The translations under genes were made by a program, and so were the position numbers. DNA of 64,000 bases from JASHSH01 sp036490215. GTDB lineage: Bacteria; Pseudomonadota; Alphaproteobacteria; Rhodospirillales; Magnetospirillaceae. Location of the stretch: contig DASXEH010000014.1 of NCBI GenBank assembly GCA_036490215.1, positions 46,179 through 110,178 of the forward strand, written 5' to 3'. Positions 16,358 to 26,671 of this stretch are shown in pieces. Below the pieces are notes generated by a model. It saw nothing but the letters and a program-made list of their open reading frames with translations, ran no database searches and had not been told where the DNA came from. The number at the start of each line of letters is the position of its first letter. Position 1 is the stretch's first letter.

Positions 16358-16732
16358 ATGGCCAACGTCAACGAGACCGTCGTCAACTACATCGCCGCGT
16401 GGAACGAACCCGACGGCAAGCGCCGCCGCGACTTCATCGCCAAGGCCTGGGCCGATGGCGGCAGCTATGTCGATGCGCATCGCAACGGTGTGGGCCATGA
16501 CGGCCTCAACGCGATGATCGAGAAAGTGCAGAGCCAGTTCCCCGGCTATCGCCTCAACCTCTCGGGCAGCATCGAAGCCTTCCCCGGCCATGTGCGCTTC
16601 AGCTGGCAGGCCGGCGGCCAACCCAACGCGCCGCTGTTCATCGCCGGCTCGGATTTCGCGACCCTGACCGAAGACAACAAGCTCAAAGTTGTGGCCGGCT
16701 TCACCGACGCCTCACCCGCGCCGATGGGTTGA
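16358..16732 (+). CDS. SnoaL/NTF2-like fold protein
   Basis: 124 aa, with the alpha+beta cone pattern of small NTF2-like proteins: VVNYIAAWNEPDGKRRRDFI, WADGGSYVDAHRNGVGHDGLN, and a beta-rich C-terminal half ending in KVVAGFTDA. A GGAGAG site precedes the ATG. These folds serve as enzymes or binding proteins, so function is open. The upstream dyad shared with the dehydrogenase promoter suggests both are co-regulated by the XRE/MmyB-like protein. Confidence 0.8.
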   Translation: MANVNETVVNYIAAWNEPDGKRRRDFIAKAWADGGSYVDAHRNGVGHDGLNAMIEKVQSQFPGYRLNLSGSIEAFPGHVRFSWQAGGQPNAPLFIAGSDFATLTEDNKLKVVAGFTDASPAPMG

Positions 16733-16753
16733 GCGACAACAGCGTCCAACGGA

Positions 16754-16818
16754 CCCTCACCCCAGCCCCTCTCCCGCGTGCGGGAGAGGGAGGGACCCAC
16801 GAAGTGGGAGGGTGAGGG
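16754..16818. repeat. GC-rich nested palindrome between convergent genes
   Basis: Outer arms CCCTCACCC (16754-16762)/GGGTGAGGG (16810-16818), and an inner perfect 11-bp stem CCCTCTCCCGC (16767-16777)/GCGGGAGAGGG (16780-16790). It sits between the SnoaL-like stop and the glycosyltransferase stop and may terminate both. Elements of this composition are common dispersed repeats. Confidence 0.75.
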
Positions 16819-18498
16819 TTACTCCCACACCGCCAGCCCGGTCTTGCACAGCCAGCCGATCGCGTACCAGACCGGTTGGCGCTGGGTGTTGGGGAATTGA
16901 TCGAGTAGTTCCTGCACCGTGGCCGGGCCTTTTTGCAGCCGTTCGATCAGGCGCGCGAGATCGGCGTCGCCCAGCATGAAGGGGCGCAGCGGCGTGGCGA
17001 TCGGCAGTTTCGCCATGCCCTGGGCGAGACCGGCATCGATGCCGGGCGAGAGCGTGATCTTGACCTGCGGCACCAGGAAGCGCGTCGGGAATTCACGGAA
17101 CAGTGCGAACGGGTCTTGCGACAGCGGCCGCGTCGGCTTGCCCTGGACCGGTGGCACGATCTCGGGTGCCGATTTGCGCAGTTCGGCCAGCTCGGCCCAC
17201 AGCGCCTGATAGGCGCGGATGATCACCGGCCAGTCGAACACCTCGCGCGCGCGCTTGCGTCCGGCCTCGCCCATCGCGCGGCGGCCATTCTCGTCCTCGA
17301 TCAATTTGATGATGGCACTGGCGGCGATGCCGGGATGCACCGCGGTGCTCTGTGCCGCCGCGCCGCACATGATGTCGTGCCCACCGAAACCGGCCGCATA
17401 GATGAAGGCCAGCGCCTCGCCCATGCCCGGCGGCGGCGCGATCGTCTGGATGCGATAGCCGTCGACGCCGTCGCGCACAGAATCGCGATAGCCGTCCCAA
17501 TCGCTGACGATGACAGGCAAGCCCGCGGCCATTGCCTCGATCGGCGTCAGGCCGAAGCTCTCCTGCACATTGTCCGAGAGCGAAACGAAGATATCCGCCG
17601 CCGACCACACTTTGCGGTTCTCGAAGGCGCGGCCATCGAGATACTGGTGCTGCACAGTGGGCGAAAGCACGGAGGCGAGTTGGCGGAATCCCTGTTCCAT
17701 ATCCGCGTTCGGGAACCAGCCAACCTCGAGAAAGCGGATCTTGCGCTTGGTCCGCTGCGCCGCCTGTTCGGCGGCGATATACATCGCGATCGGGTTGGCC
17801 TTCTCGACATGATTGAAGCGGCCAAGATAGAGCAGCACGATCTCGTCATCACCGATGCCGAGGCGCTGGCGCTGTGCGGCCCGCGCCGCCGCATCGCCTT
17901 CGGGCGGGGTCAGCGCATCGCAGTCCACCCCCAGCGGAATCAGCGGCAGTTGCGGCCGTGCCTTCAAGGTCACACCGGTGAGTTGCCCGATGTAACCCGC
18001 GTATTCGTCGAGGATGCGCTGGATCGCGGCTTTGCTGGCGGTGCTCGTGCAGACCAGCGCGTCCCATTCCTGCAGCGGGCCGATCAGCAGCCGGCCGATC
18101 GCACTCATCGCCGGTTCGTCGGACAGCGTGTGGTTGACGCCGCAAATCGAGAACAGCCGCTGTCCCAACCCGCGCCGCAGCCAGGCGAAATAGGTGAGAT
18201 CGGGACCCGGGCGGTACAGCGTGCCGGTGGCGCCGACGCGCATCATCTCGGTGGGCAGGAACCCTTCTGCCTTGGTGCCCGGCGGCGCGTGCTCGGCCAC
18301 GAATTTTTTGAACCCGTCGAGTTCGGGCGCGGCCGTGCTCAGGCAGACAAAGGGATCGGCGCCGCCATGCTTCACATAGGCGCGCAGAAATCCTTCGGAG
18401 GCCGATTGCCGCCCGACCAACGCGCCTTTGATGTCGTAGTTCTGGCCGATATAGGTGATGACCGCCTGCGCGCGCGGTGACACTGGGGCTGGGCTCAC
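16819..18498 (-). CDS. glycosyltransferase family 4
   Basis: 559 aa. GT-B fold with donor-site features: ALTPPEGDAAARAAQRQRLG leading into EIVLLYLGRFNHVEKANP, and the EX7E motif in ESFGLTPIEAMAAGLPVIVSDWDGY. It transfers a sugar from a nucleotide donor; acceptor unknown. About 130 residues past the GT-B core (after AYQALWAEL) form an extra C-terminal region, LPIATPLRPFMLGDADL and on, that I do not recognise. The product is probably cell-envelope related, but no polysaccharide cluster is adjacent. Confidence 0.85.
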   Translation of the reverse strand: MSPAPVSPRAQAVITYIGQNYDIKGALVGRQSASEGFLRAYVKHGGADPFVCLSTAAPELDGFKKFVAEHAPPGTKAEGFLPTEMMRVGATGTLYRPGPDLTYFAWLRRGLGQRLFSICGVNHTLSDEPAMSAIGRLLIGPLQEWDALVCTSTASKAAIQRILDEYAGYIGQLTGVTLKARPQLPLIPLGVDCDALTPPEGDAAARAAQRQRLGIGDDEIVLLYLGRFNHVEKANPIAMYIAAEQAAQRTKRKIRFLEVGWFPNADMEQGFRQLASVLSPTVQHQYLDGRAFENRKVWSAADIFVSLSDNVQESFGLTPIEAMAAGLPVIVSDWDGYRDSVRDGVDGYRIQTIAPPPGMGEALAFIYAAGFGGHDIMCGAAAQSTAVHPGIAASAIIKLIEDENGRRAMGEAGRKRAREVFDWPVIIRAYQALWAELAELRKSAPEIVPPVQGKPTRPLSQDPFALFREFPTRFLVPQVKITLSPGIDAGLAQGMAKLPIATPLRPFMLGDADLARLIERLQKGPATVQELLDQFPNTQRQPVWYAIGWLCKTGLAVWE

Positions 18499-18569
18499 TC
18501 TTTCACCATCACCATTCGATGGCGCGCAGCATGGATGGCAGCCGGGATGCCGTCAACCAAGAGACCGTT

Positions 18570-18866
18570 TCAGTGATGGATTTGATCGCGCGTGGTGGGC
18601 GCGAACGGATATCGCTCACAGAAAATACTGCCGCCACTCATGCCGGCGCACAGCCAGCCAGGACCAAAACCCTCGTCATGGTGAAAGACGGCCCAATCGG
18701 GATGCGTAATGCCCAGCCAAAGAACGCTGAGAGCAACGAGTGCCAACGGCCCACCAGCGCCGGCACGGATCCATGCTTGGCGGCGTTGGCCAACCATCGC
18801 GACCTCGCGAGCTGAGACCAACAACGCCACCGCGAAGATACCGATAAGAACCGCAGCCATGACCAT
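18570..18866 (-). CDS. small hypothetical membrane protein
   Basis: 98 aa, MVMAAVLIGIFAVALLVSAR with a first hydrophobic helix and a second around residues 40-55 (LALVALSVLWLGI). An excellent Shine-Dalgarno (AGGGAGG, 7 nt before the ATG) supports this frame over two overlapping minus-strand ORFs. The two Cys residues near the C-terminus might face the periplasm. No family recognised. Confidence 0.6.
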   Translation of the reverse strand: MVMAAVLIGIFAVALLVSAREVAMVGQRRQAWIRAGAGGPLALVALSVLWLGITHPDWAVFHHDEGFGPGWLCAGMSGGSIFCERYPFAPTTRDQIHH

Positions 18867-19022
18867 GGCCGAGCCTCCCTGACGGGTGACACCTATTATA
18901 TCTCCCTTTCCGGGCTGTGACCGGGGTCACGAAACCCCTTCCCAAGCCCCGCCGTTGTGCGCTAAGAGCGGCGGTTCACCTCTTGAGGGTCTGGGCGTTC
19001 GGGCGCCCTTCGGGCAAAGAAA

Positions 19023-20246
<1,224 letters not shown>

Positions 20247-20269
20247 GCAGTGCTGCGACGGTTTCGCGG

Positions 20270-20368
20270 CCCATCCTTCGAGGCATGCTTCGCATGCACC
20301 TCAGGATGAGGATTTTAGTTGGGCCTCATGGTGAGGTGCTTCGCGTTAGCGAAGCCTCGAACCATGGG
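20270..20368. repeat. intergenic palindromic repeat, family C
   Basis: Two adjacent hairpins: CATCCTTCGAGGC...CCTCAGGATG with core GCATGCTTCGCATGC, then CCTCATGGTGAGGTGCTTCGCG and GCGAAGCCTCGAACCATGGG (quoted in parts as arms). It lies between trpB and trpA and is probably transcribed within the operon. Similar CATCCTTCGAGG palindromes are dispersed in many alphaproteobacteria. Confidence 0.75.
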
Positions 20369-20391
20369 AGCTGCACAATCGAGGTACGCGC

Positions 20392-21240
20392 GTGAGCCGT
20401 CTCGCAACACGTTTCGCGGCACTGAAGAGCGCAGGCCGTCCGGGTCTGGTCAGCTTCGTGACCGCGGGCGATCCGGACACCGCGACCGGCCAGGCGATTC
20501 TCGACGGCCTGCCCGGTGCCGGCGCCGACATCATCGAACTCGGCATGCCCTTCACCGACCCGATGGCCGACGGCCCAGCGATTCAGGCTTCGAGCCTGCG
20601 CGCGCTAAAGGCGGGCATGACGCTCGCCGGCACGCTCGAGATGGTGCGCAAATTCCGCACCAAGGACGCGCACACGCCGATCGTGCTGATGGGCTACTAC
20701 AACCCCATCTACATCATGGGCCCCGAGAAATTCTGCGTGGCGGCACGAGAGGCCGGCGTGGATGGGCTGATCATCGTCGATCTGCCGCCCGAAGAAGCCC
20801 AGGAGTTGGTGAAGCCCGCGCGCGCCAACGATATCGACTTCATCGTGCTGACCACGCCGACCACCGACGATGCGCGCCTGCCGGCCGTGCTCGGCAATGC
20901 GTCGGGCTTCGTCTACTACGTCTCGATCGCCGGCATCACCGGCACGGCTTCAGCCAGCAACGTGGCGATTGCCGATTCGGTCGCGCGGCTGCGCCGTCAT
21001 ACGAAACTGCCGATCGCTGTCGGCTTCGGCATCAGGACGCCGGCGATGGCCGCCGAAGTGGGCGCGATCGCTGATGCGTCGGTAGTCGGTTCAGCCATTG
21101 TCAGCCAGATCGTCGACAACCTCGACGATCAAGGCCGCGCGAAACCCGGCCTGACCGACACACTGTTCGGCTTCGTCGGCACGCTGGCTCAAGGCGTGCG
21201 CAGCGTTAAGAAAGAGGTGGGTGTGGAGCGAGCGCAGTGA
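20392..21240 (+). CDS. trpA: tryptophan synthase alpha subunit
   Basis: 282-aa TIM barrel that splits indole-3-glycerol phosphate and channels indole to TrpB. GTG start with GAGGT 6 nt upstream. Key motifs: DIIELGMPFTDPMADGPAIQ (catalytic Glu and Asp region), LMGYYNPIY, GLIIVDLPPEE and FGIRTPAMA. Forms a complex with TrpB. Confidence 0.98.
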   Translation: MSRLATRFAALKSAGRPGLVSFVTAGDPDTATGQAILDGLPGAGADIIELGMPFTDPMADGPAIQASSLRALKAGMTLAGTLEMVRKFRTKDAHTPIVLMGYYNPIYIMGPEKFCVAAREAGVDGLIIVDLPPEEAQELVKPARANDIDFIVLTTPTTDDARLPAVLGNASGFVYYVSIAGITGTASASNVAIADSVARLRRHTKLPIAVGFGIRTPAMAAEVGAIADASVVGSAIVSQIVDNLDDQGRAKPGLTDTLFGFVGTLAQGVRSVKKEVGVERAQ

Positions 21241-21322
21241 GCGACTGGCGCGTTCAACGCCCGCGGAGCGCGAGCCTAGCGGGCCGGACGGCCCGCGCCC
21301 GGCAATTGAGGGACCAAACAAG

Positions 21323-22246
21323 ATGAGCTGGCTCAGCGATTTCGTCCGCCCGAAGATTCAAAGCCTGGTCGCGCCACGCGACGTGCCGGAGAACCTGTGG
21401 GACAAGTGCCCGCAGTGCAGCCAGATGATCTTTCATCGCGATATGGAAAAGACGTTCTTCGTCTGCCCCCATTGCGGTCATCACCTGCGGCTGCCGGCCA
21501 AGAAGCGGCTCGATATGCTGTTCGACGAAGGCAAGTACCAGCGCATCGAATTGCCCAAAGCGCTGATCGACCCGCTGAAGTTCCGCGACTCGAAGCGCTA
21601 TACCGACCGTCTCAAAGACACCCAGACCAAGACCGGCGAGCAGGATGCGCTGATGGTGGCCCATGGCCGCATCGGCGGCGTGCCGAGCGTGGTGGCCGTG
21701 TTCAATTTCGAATTCATGGGTGGCTCGATGGGCGCTGCCGTCGGCGATGGTTTGTTGGCGGCAGCGGAACTGGCTGTGCTGCAAGAAGCCGCGCTGATCG
21801 TGGTGCCGTCTTCGGGTGGCGCACGCATGCAAGAGGGTGCGCTGTCGCTGATGCAATTGGCGCGCACCACGGTGGCCGTGGACAAGGTGAAGGAAAAGGG
21901 CCTGCCCTATATCGTCATCCTGGCCGATCCGACCACCGGCGGCGTCACCGCTTCCTTCGCGATGCTGGGCGATGTGCATATCGCCGAGCCGGGCGCGCAG
22001 ATCGGGTTCGCCGGCGCGCGCGTGATCGAGAACACGATCCGCGAGAAACTGCCCGAAGGTTTCCAGCGCGCCGAATATCTGCTCGAGCACGGCATGGTTG
22101 ACATGGTGGTGCCGCGTCTCCAACTGAAAGACACTTTGGCGCGCGTGCTGGGCCTGCTCCGTCATCGCGGCCCGACCGGCGCGGTTCTGCCGCTGGCCAC
22201 CCATGGCGCGGCCGATGGAGGTGCGAATGCACATCCGAGCGTATGA
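21323..22246 (+). CDS. accD: acetyl-CoA carboxylase carboxyltransferase beta subunit
   Basis: 307 aa from MSWLSDFVRPKIQ; a longer reading frame begins inside the trpA end but is not homologous. The zinc ribbon CPQC...CPHC lies at residues about 30-51. The crotonase-fold carboxyltransferase core includes FEFMGGSMGAAVGD, SSGGARMQEGALSLMQ and ADPTTGGVTASFAMLGD. First committed step of fatty acid synthesis. trpA-accD-folC order is conserved in Proteobacteria. The stretch before it contains a GCGGGCC/GGCCCGC hairpin. Confidence 0.97.
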   Translation: MSWLSDFVRPKIQSLVAPRDVPENLWDKCPQCSQMIFHRDMEKTFFVCPHCGHHLRLPAKKRLDMLFDEGKYQRIELPKALIDPLKFRDSKRYTDRLKDTQTKTGEQDALMVAHGRIGGVPSVVAVFNFEFMGGSMGAAVGDGLLAAAELAVLQEAALIVVPSSGGARMQEGALSLMQLARTTVAVDKVKEKGLPYIVILADPTTGGVTASFAMLGDVHIAEPGAQIGFAGARVIENTIREKLPEGFQRAEYLLEHGMVDMVVPRLQLKDTLARVLGLLRHRGPTGAVLPLATHGAADGGANAHPSV

Positions 22247-23552
22247 CCCGATCCTCGACCGGCTCAACAAGCTTCACCCGAAACTGATCGATCTCGCGCT
22301 CGATCGTATCGAGCGCCTGCTTGCAGAATTAGGGCATCCCGAAGAGAAGCTGCCGCCGGTGGTGCATATCGCCGGCACCAATGGCAAGGGCTCGACGCTC
22401 GCCTATCTGCGGGCGATGGCCGAAGCCGCCGGGATGAAGGTGCATGTCTATACCTCGCCGCATCTGGTGCGCTTCAACGAGCGCATCCGCGTGGCCGGTG
22501 AGTTGGTCGGCGATCTTGAACTGGCCGCGCTGCTCGAGGAATGCGAGCGCGTCAACGCGGGCCGGCCGATCACTTTCTTCGAGATCACCAACGCGGCGGC
22601 CTTTCTGGCTTTCGCGCGGCACCCCGCCGATCTGTGCCTGCTCGAAACCGGCATGGGTGGCGAATTCGACTCGACCAATGTGATCAGGCAGCCGGCGCTG
22701 ACCCTGCTGACCAAAATCAGTTTCGATCACCAGGCCTATCTCGGCAACACGATCGGCGCGATCGCGCATGCCAAAGCCGGCATCATGAAACGCGGCGTGA
22801 CCAGCATCGCCGCCGCCCAAGATGACGAGGCCTACGACGTCTTCGCCAGGCGCGGCGCTGAGCTCGACGCGCCACTGATGGTGGCGGGCCGCGACTGGCG
22901 TGTTGGCGCGACGCTGAACGGTTTGCGCGTCGACTACAAAGGCCACGCACTCGATCTGCCGCGCCCCAATCTTCCTGGCGCGCATCAGATTTTCAACGCG
23001 GGTCTGGCGACGGCGGCGGCGCTCGAGCTGAATCGCATGGGTGTGTTGCCGGCGCCACTCGACGACGCCGCGATCGGCTATGGCTTGCAGCATGCCGAAT
23101 GGCCGGCGCGGATGCAGCGCCTGACACGTGGTCCGCTGGTCGACAAGCTGCCGCCGAATTGGGAATTGTGGCTCGACGGCGCGCATAATCCCGCCGGTGC
23201 GCAGACCGTGGCGGCGATGGCGGACGCGTGGGCGAAAGACGCGAACGCGCTGCCCTTGGATATGATCGTCGGCATTCTCGATACCAAGGATGCACGCGGC
23301 ATGTTCACGCCGCTGGCCGATAAGGTGCGGCGCATGCGCACCGTGACGATTCCCGGCGCACCGCATTCCGTGTCGGGCGAAGCGCTGGCGACGATCGCCG
23401 CTGCCAACGGCATGCCGGCGCGCGCGGCAGAGAGTGTGAACACGGCGCTCGGTGAGTTGATTGCCCGGCATGGCAATCCGTCTCGCCCGGCCCGCGTGTT
23501 GATCTGCGGTTCGCTCTATCTCGCCGGCTCGGTCCTCGCCGAGAACGGGTGA
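22227..23552 (+). CDS. folC: dihydrofolate synthase / folylpolyglutamate synthase
   Basis: 441 aa. Mur-ligase-type fold: P-loop HIAGTNGKGSTLAYL, TSPHLVRFNERI, FDSTNVI, LTKISFDHQAYLGNTI and WLDGAHNPAG. Adds glutamate to dihydropteroate and folates. The start at 22227 has GGAGG five nt upstream and overlaps accD by 20 bp; an earlier ATG in frame lacks that site. Confidence 0.95.
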   Translation: MHIRAYDPILDRLNKLHPKLIDLALDRIERLLAELGHPEEKLPPVVHIAGTNGKGSTLAYLRAMAEAAGMKVHVYTSPHLVRFNERIRVAGELVGDLELAALLEECERVNAGRPITFFEITNAAAFLAFARHPADLCLLETGMGGEFDSTNVIRQPALTLLTKISFDHQAYLGNTIGAIAHAKAGIMKRGVTSIAAAQDDEAYDVFARRGAELDAPLMVAGRDWRVGATLNGLRVDYKGHALDLPRPNLPGAHQIFNAGLATAAALELNRMGVLPAPLDDAAIGYGLQHAEWPARMQRLTRGPLVDKLPPNWELWLDGAHNPAGAQTVAAMADAWAKDANALPLDMIVGILDTKDARGMFTPLADKVRRMRTVTIPGAPHSVSGEALATIAAANGMPARAAESVNTALGELIARHGNPSRPARVLICGSLYLAGSVLAENG

Positions 23553-23555
23553 GGC

Positions 23556-24461
23556 TTACCGCCGCCCGATCAATTTCGCGCCCGGCAGCGCCGCGATGTT
23601 TTCGTCGAGCGCGTCGAAGATGATTTCCCTGAGACGCACCGACGCCGGCGTGAGCGGCCGGCCGGCATCGTGCATCGCCAGTTCGATCGTCGATACCGGC
23701 GGTAACCCATCCCTCGGCCCCAGCTGGCGCAGCGTGTTCGGCAGACCTGCCGCCGTGCGCAAGGTGATGCCAAGTCCGGCCGTAACCGCAGCCCAGAGTC
23801 CGGGCAGGCCCGGGCTGGTGAACGAGATCGTCCAGGGAATGCCGGCGGCATCGAGCGCTTCGGTGGCCGCGGAGCGGAAGACGCAGGAACCTTCGAACAT
23901 CGCGAGCGGCACAGGCTCGCCCGGATTCCACGGCAGCGAACCATCCGCCGCGCCGATCCAAGCCATCGGCAGGCTCGCGACCGGCAGCGCATCGCTGCGT
24001 CCCGAGCGGCCGAAGGCGACGACAAGATCCATTTGGCCGCGGTCGAGCCGTTCGATGTTCAGATAGTTGCGATCGACCGACGCCTCGACGCGCACGCCGG
24101 GATGGGTGCGTTTGAACCGACCCAGAGTCATGGGCAGCCAGGTCTCGGCGAAATCCGCCGGCATGCCGAACCGCACCGCGCCCTCGACCGACGCACCGCG
24201 CACCGCCGTCACCGCTTCGTCGTTCAAATCGAGGATGCGGCGCGCATAGGCCAATACCATCTCGCCCGCTTCGGTGAGTTCGAGCATGCGCCCGCGCTTC
24301 TTGAACAGCGGCTGGCCGATGCGTTCCTCAAGTTTGTGGATCTGCTGACTGACCGCCGATTGCGACCGGCCCACCTGCTCGGCGGCGCGGTTGAACCCGC
24401 CCAAGCGCTGCGCGGTCACGATCGTGCGCAACACATCCATGTCGAGATTGATGGCGCTCAT
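23556..24461 (-). CDS. LysR-family transcriptional regulator
   Basis: 301 aa. N-terminal winged HTH: RLGGFNRAAEQVGRSQSAVS and KLEERIGQPLFKKRGRML. The C-terminal effector-binding domain runs from about residue 92. Divergent from a DUF1127 gene, a recurrent pairing in alphaproteobacteria. The AT-rich gap contains the perfect dyad TATATT-A-AATATA (24483-24495), a possible binding site. Confidence 0.92.
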   Translation of the reverse strand: MSAINLDMDVLRTIVTAQRLGGFNRAAEQVGRSQSAVSQQIHKLEERIGQPLFKKRGRMLELTEAGEMVLAYARRILDLNDEAVTAVRGASVEGAVRFGMPADFAETWLPMTLGRFKRTHPGVRVEASVDRNYLNIERLDRGQMDLVVAFGRSGRSDALPVASLPMAWIGAADGSLPWNPGEPVPLAMFEGSCVFRSAATEALDAAGIPWTISFTSPGLPGLWAAVTAGLGITLRTAAGLPNTLRQLGPRDGLPPVSTIELAMHDAGRPLTPASVRLREIIFDALDENIAALPGAKLIGRR

Positions 24462-24565
24462 AATTCAGTTTTCCGAAATTATTATATTAAATATATGCGT
24501 TTTTCTTATTTATCGCAAGGGCGCAGTCTTCGGGCATCGGCAATCCCGCCGCGTTGGAGGCTTCT

Positions 24566-24775
24566 ATGGTCCTCACCCAGACTTTGCGCTTGGTCCAACC
24601 CGCTGTCCGCCCTGAAGCCATCATCCAGGGCCTGCTTGATCTCGTGCGCCTATGGCGGCGCCGGGCACGGGAGCGCGCTGAACTGGCTGGACTGACCGAA
24701 TATGAGCTGCACGACTTCGGGGCCAGCCGCAGCGCCGTCGCGGGCGAAATGAAGAAGCCATTCTGGCGCCCGTAA
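24566..24775 (+). CDS. DUF1127 (YjiS-like) small protein
   Basis: 69 aa from the ATG at 24566, with GGAGG five nt upstream. The C-terminal half RRRARERAELAGLTEYELHD, followed by FGASRSAVAGEMKKPFWRP, is the full DUF1127 motif. Small DUF1127 proteins in other alphaproteobacteria bind RNA or influence phosphate and stress responses; whether this one does is unknown. Likely target of the divergent LysR regulator. Confidence 0.88.
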   Translation: MVLTQTLRLVQPAVRPEAIIQGLLDLVRLWRRRARERAELAGLTEYELHDFGASRSAVAGEMKKPFWRP

Positions 24776-24878
24776 AAAATCGGCGTGACCAATCGGTGGC
24801 AGAATAGGAGGCGGATTCGGAAATTACGGACCGCGGCGGTTATCGACCTTTAACCAAATTGGCGCTAGGGTCCCCGCC

Positions 24879-25478
24879 ATGAATAAGCCCCTCTCGCCCG
24901 CTTCGGCCGGCACGGATGAGTCCCGCATCGTCGCGGAAATCGAAACCATCATCGGCGGCTTCCAGCGCCTGCGCGCATTGGCGCCCGATGTCGCTGCCGC
25001 CGGTCGCATTCTGATCGAAGCGCTCCAATCGGGCGGCAAGGTGATGTTCGCCGGCAATGGTGGTTCTGCTGCCGATGCCCAGCATCTCGCCGCCGAGCTG
25101 TCGGGCCGCTTCTTGCACGACCGCAAGTCGCTGGCCGGCCTCGCGCTCACCACGGACACGTCTGCGCTGACCGCGATCGGCAACGATTACGGCTTTGAAC
25201 ACGTGTTCTCGCGCCCGCTGCGTGGTCTCGGCCGCAAGGGCGATGCGCTGGTGGCGATCTCGACCTCGGGCAATTCGCCGAACGTGCTCGAAGCGATCAA
25301 GGCCGCGCGCGAAATCGGCATCAAGGTTGTGGGCCTGACCGGCGCCGCTGGCGGCAAGCTCGCTACCGAAGCCGATGTCTGCATCAAGGCGCCCGCCGAC
25401 CGCACCGATCACATCCAAGAGATGCATATCGCCGTCGGCCATATGCTCTGCGGCATCGTCGAAGAAGCCTGCGGCTAA
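24879..25478 (+). CDS. gmhA: phosphoheptose isomerase (D-sedoheptulose 7-phosphate isomerase)
   Basis: SIS-domain enzyme, 199 aa, first step of ADP-heptose synthesis for LPS inner core. Motifs: VMFAGNGGSAADAQHLAAEL, GRFLHDRKSLAGLALTTDTS, ISTSGNSPNVLEAI and QEMHIAVGHMLCGIVE, the last with the His used in isomerisation. No other heptose genes are adjacent. Confidence 0.95.
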   Translation: MNKPLSPASAGTDESRIVAEIETIIGGFQRLRALAPDVAAAGRILIEALQSGGKVMFAGNGGSAADAQHLAAELSGRFLHDRKSLAGLALTTDTSALTAIGNDYGFEHVFSRPLRGLGRKGDALVAISTSGNSPNVLEAIKAAREIGIKVVGLTGAAGGKLATEADVCIKAPADRTDHIQEMHIAVGHMLCGIVEEACG

Positions 25479-25496
25479 GCGACGCCTGCTCCGATC

Positions 25497-25964
25497 ATGG
25501 AGATCCGCGACGCCACCGCAGAGGATGCGGTCGGCGCTTGCGCGGTGATGCGCCGATCGATCACCGAACTTTGCGCGCTCGATCACCGCAGCGATCCCGC
25601 CCTTCTCGCACGCTGGCTTGCCAACAAAACGCCCGCGACCGTCGCGCAGTGGATCGCCAATCTCGAAGCCTCGGTTCTGCTCGCCTGCGAGGGCAATACG
25701 ATCCTGGCCGTTGGCTCGGTCAGCAATGCGGGCGAGATCATGCTCAACTACGTCTCGCCCGATGCACGGTTCCGGGGCGTCAGCAAGATGGTGTTGCACG
25801 CCTTGGAAGAGCGCGCGATTGCGCGCGGCAATCAGCGTTGCCGCCTGATCAGCACCGTGACAGCGCGGCGCTTTTATCTTTCGGCGGGATATGTCGAAGA
25901 CGGAACGTCGATCAATACCTTCGGCATGGAAGGGCAACCGATGTCGAAGGCACTCAAGCCCTAG
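25497..25964 (+). CDS. GNAT-family N-acetyltransferase
   Basis: 155 aa. Begins MEIRDATAEDAVGACAVMRRS and contains the acetyl-CoA-binding region YVSPDARFRGVSKMVLHALE and a C-terminal FYLSAGY motif. Acceptor unknown. It follows gmhA by 18 bp and may share its transcript. Confidence 0.85.
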   Translation: MEIRDATAEDAVGACAVMRRSITELCALDHRSDPALLARWLANKTPATVAQWIANLEASVLLACEGNTILAVGSVSNAGEIMLNYVSPDARFRGVSKMVLHALEERAIARGNQRCRLISTVTARRFYLSAGYVEDGTSINTFGMEGQPMSKALKP

Positions 25965-25998
25965 ATCTCGATTTTTTAGGCGATATCAGCTTACTAAA

Positions 25999-26010
25999 TT
26001 GCAATTGCAA
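25999..26010. promoter_or_regulatory. 12-bp perfect palindrome
   Basis: TTGCAATTGCAA, with a further ATTGCA half-site 15 bp downstream, in the 113-bp gap before the hypothetical gene at 26078. Possible operator; no regulator can be named. Confidence 0.3.
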
Positions 26011-26077
26011 ATGAGTTTTAATTGCAGAGGCGACGCCCTAGGATGGCTCCCGTCGTTCCAACAGCACGGGCCAACCG

Positions 26078-26608
26078 ATGCGCATCTCCTCGCTCCTCGA
26101 CAGCGGCCAGCGCGCGACCCTTCCGGCGATCGCACATACGGCCGAGCTAAGCACGGCGGAGGCTTTCGCGGTTGTGTCGCTGCGCCTCTGGGCCGCGCTG
26201 CACCGCCAGCCCAACCAGCATCACCCCGATTGGCGGAGCGGTTTCGCCGCGGCCGGTGTCGACGAGGCCGAGCGCGCCTTCAACGAGCTGTTCCGTCTGG
26301 TGCTGGTGTCGGCGCAGCGCGGTATCGATGTGCGTTGCGCGCGTTGTGCGCATCTTGGCGGCGACGAGATCGCCGTCCTGCGGATGGTCAGCCAGTTGCA
26401 GCGTTGCCGCTGGTTCGAGGCCGAGACCGTGCTGTCCGATTGGCTGCCGGCGCCGGTGGTGAACACCGCGCTGGCGGCGGCGATGATTTTTTCGACGGCG
26501 CTCGCCGGCGCGGGGCTGGTGCTGCCGCTGCGCGCCTGGCCGAAACCGGATCTGGATGCGTTTACCTGCGTCTCGCATGCCGCGGGTAGCGCGATACGCC
26601 TGCACTGA
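26078..26608 (+). CDS. hypothetical protein
   Basis: 176 aa, not recognised. It is mostly helical by composition, with WAALHRQPNQHHPDW and a CARCAHLGGDE stretch whose two Cys could bind metal. One hydrophobic helix is present at about residues 126-152 (PVVNTALAAAMIFSTALAGA). Codon use matches the genome. The convergent gene downstream is the Doc toxin. Confidence 0.65.
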   Translation: MRISSLLDSGQRATLPAIAHTAELSTAEAFAVVSLRLWAALHRQPNQHHPDWRSGFAAAGVDEAERAFNELFRLVLVSAQRGIDVRCARCAHLGGDEIAVLRMVSQLQRCRWFEAETVLSDWLPAPVVNTALAAAMIFSTALAGAGLVLPLRAWPKPDLDAFTCVSHAAGSAIRLH

Positions 26609-26671
26609 CCCTGGGGCGTATCGTGCGTGAGGAGCGCCGGAAGTCGGGCGGCTGCCGGTGCTCCTCGATCC

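Noticed and set aside
20270..20368. Attenuator controlling trpA
   Set aside because: No leader peptide or Trp codons; the sequence matches a dispersed palindromic repeat type.
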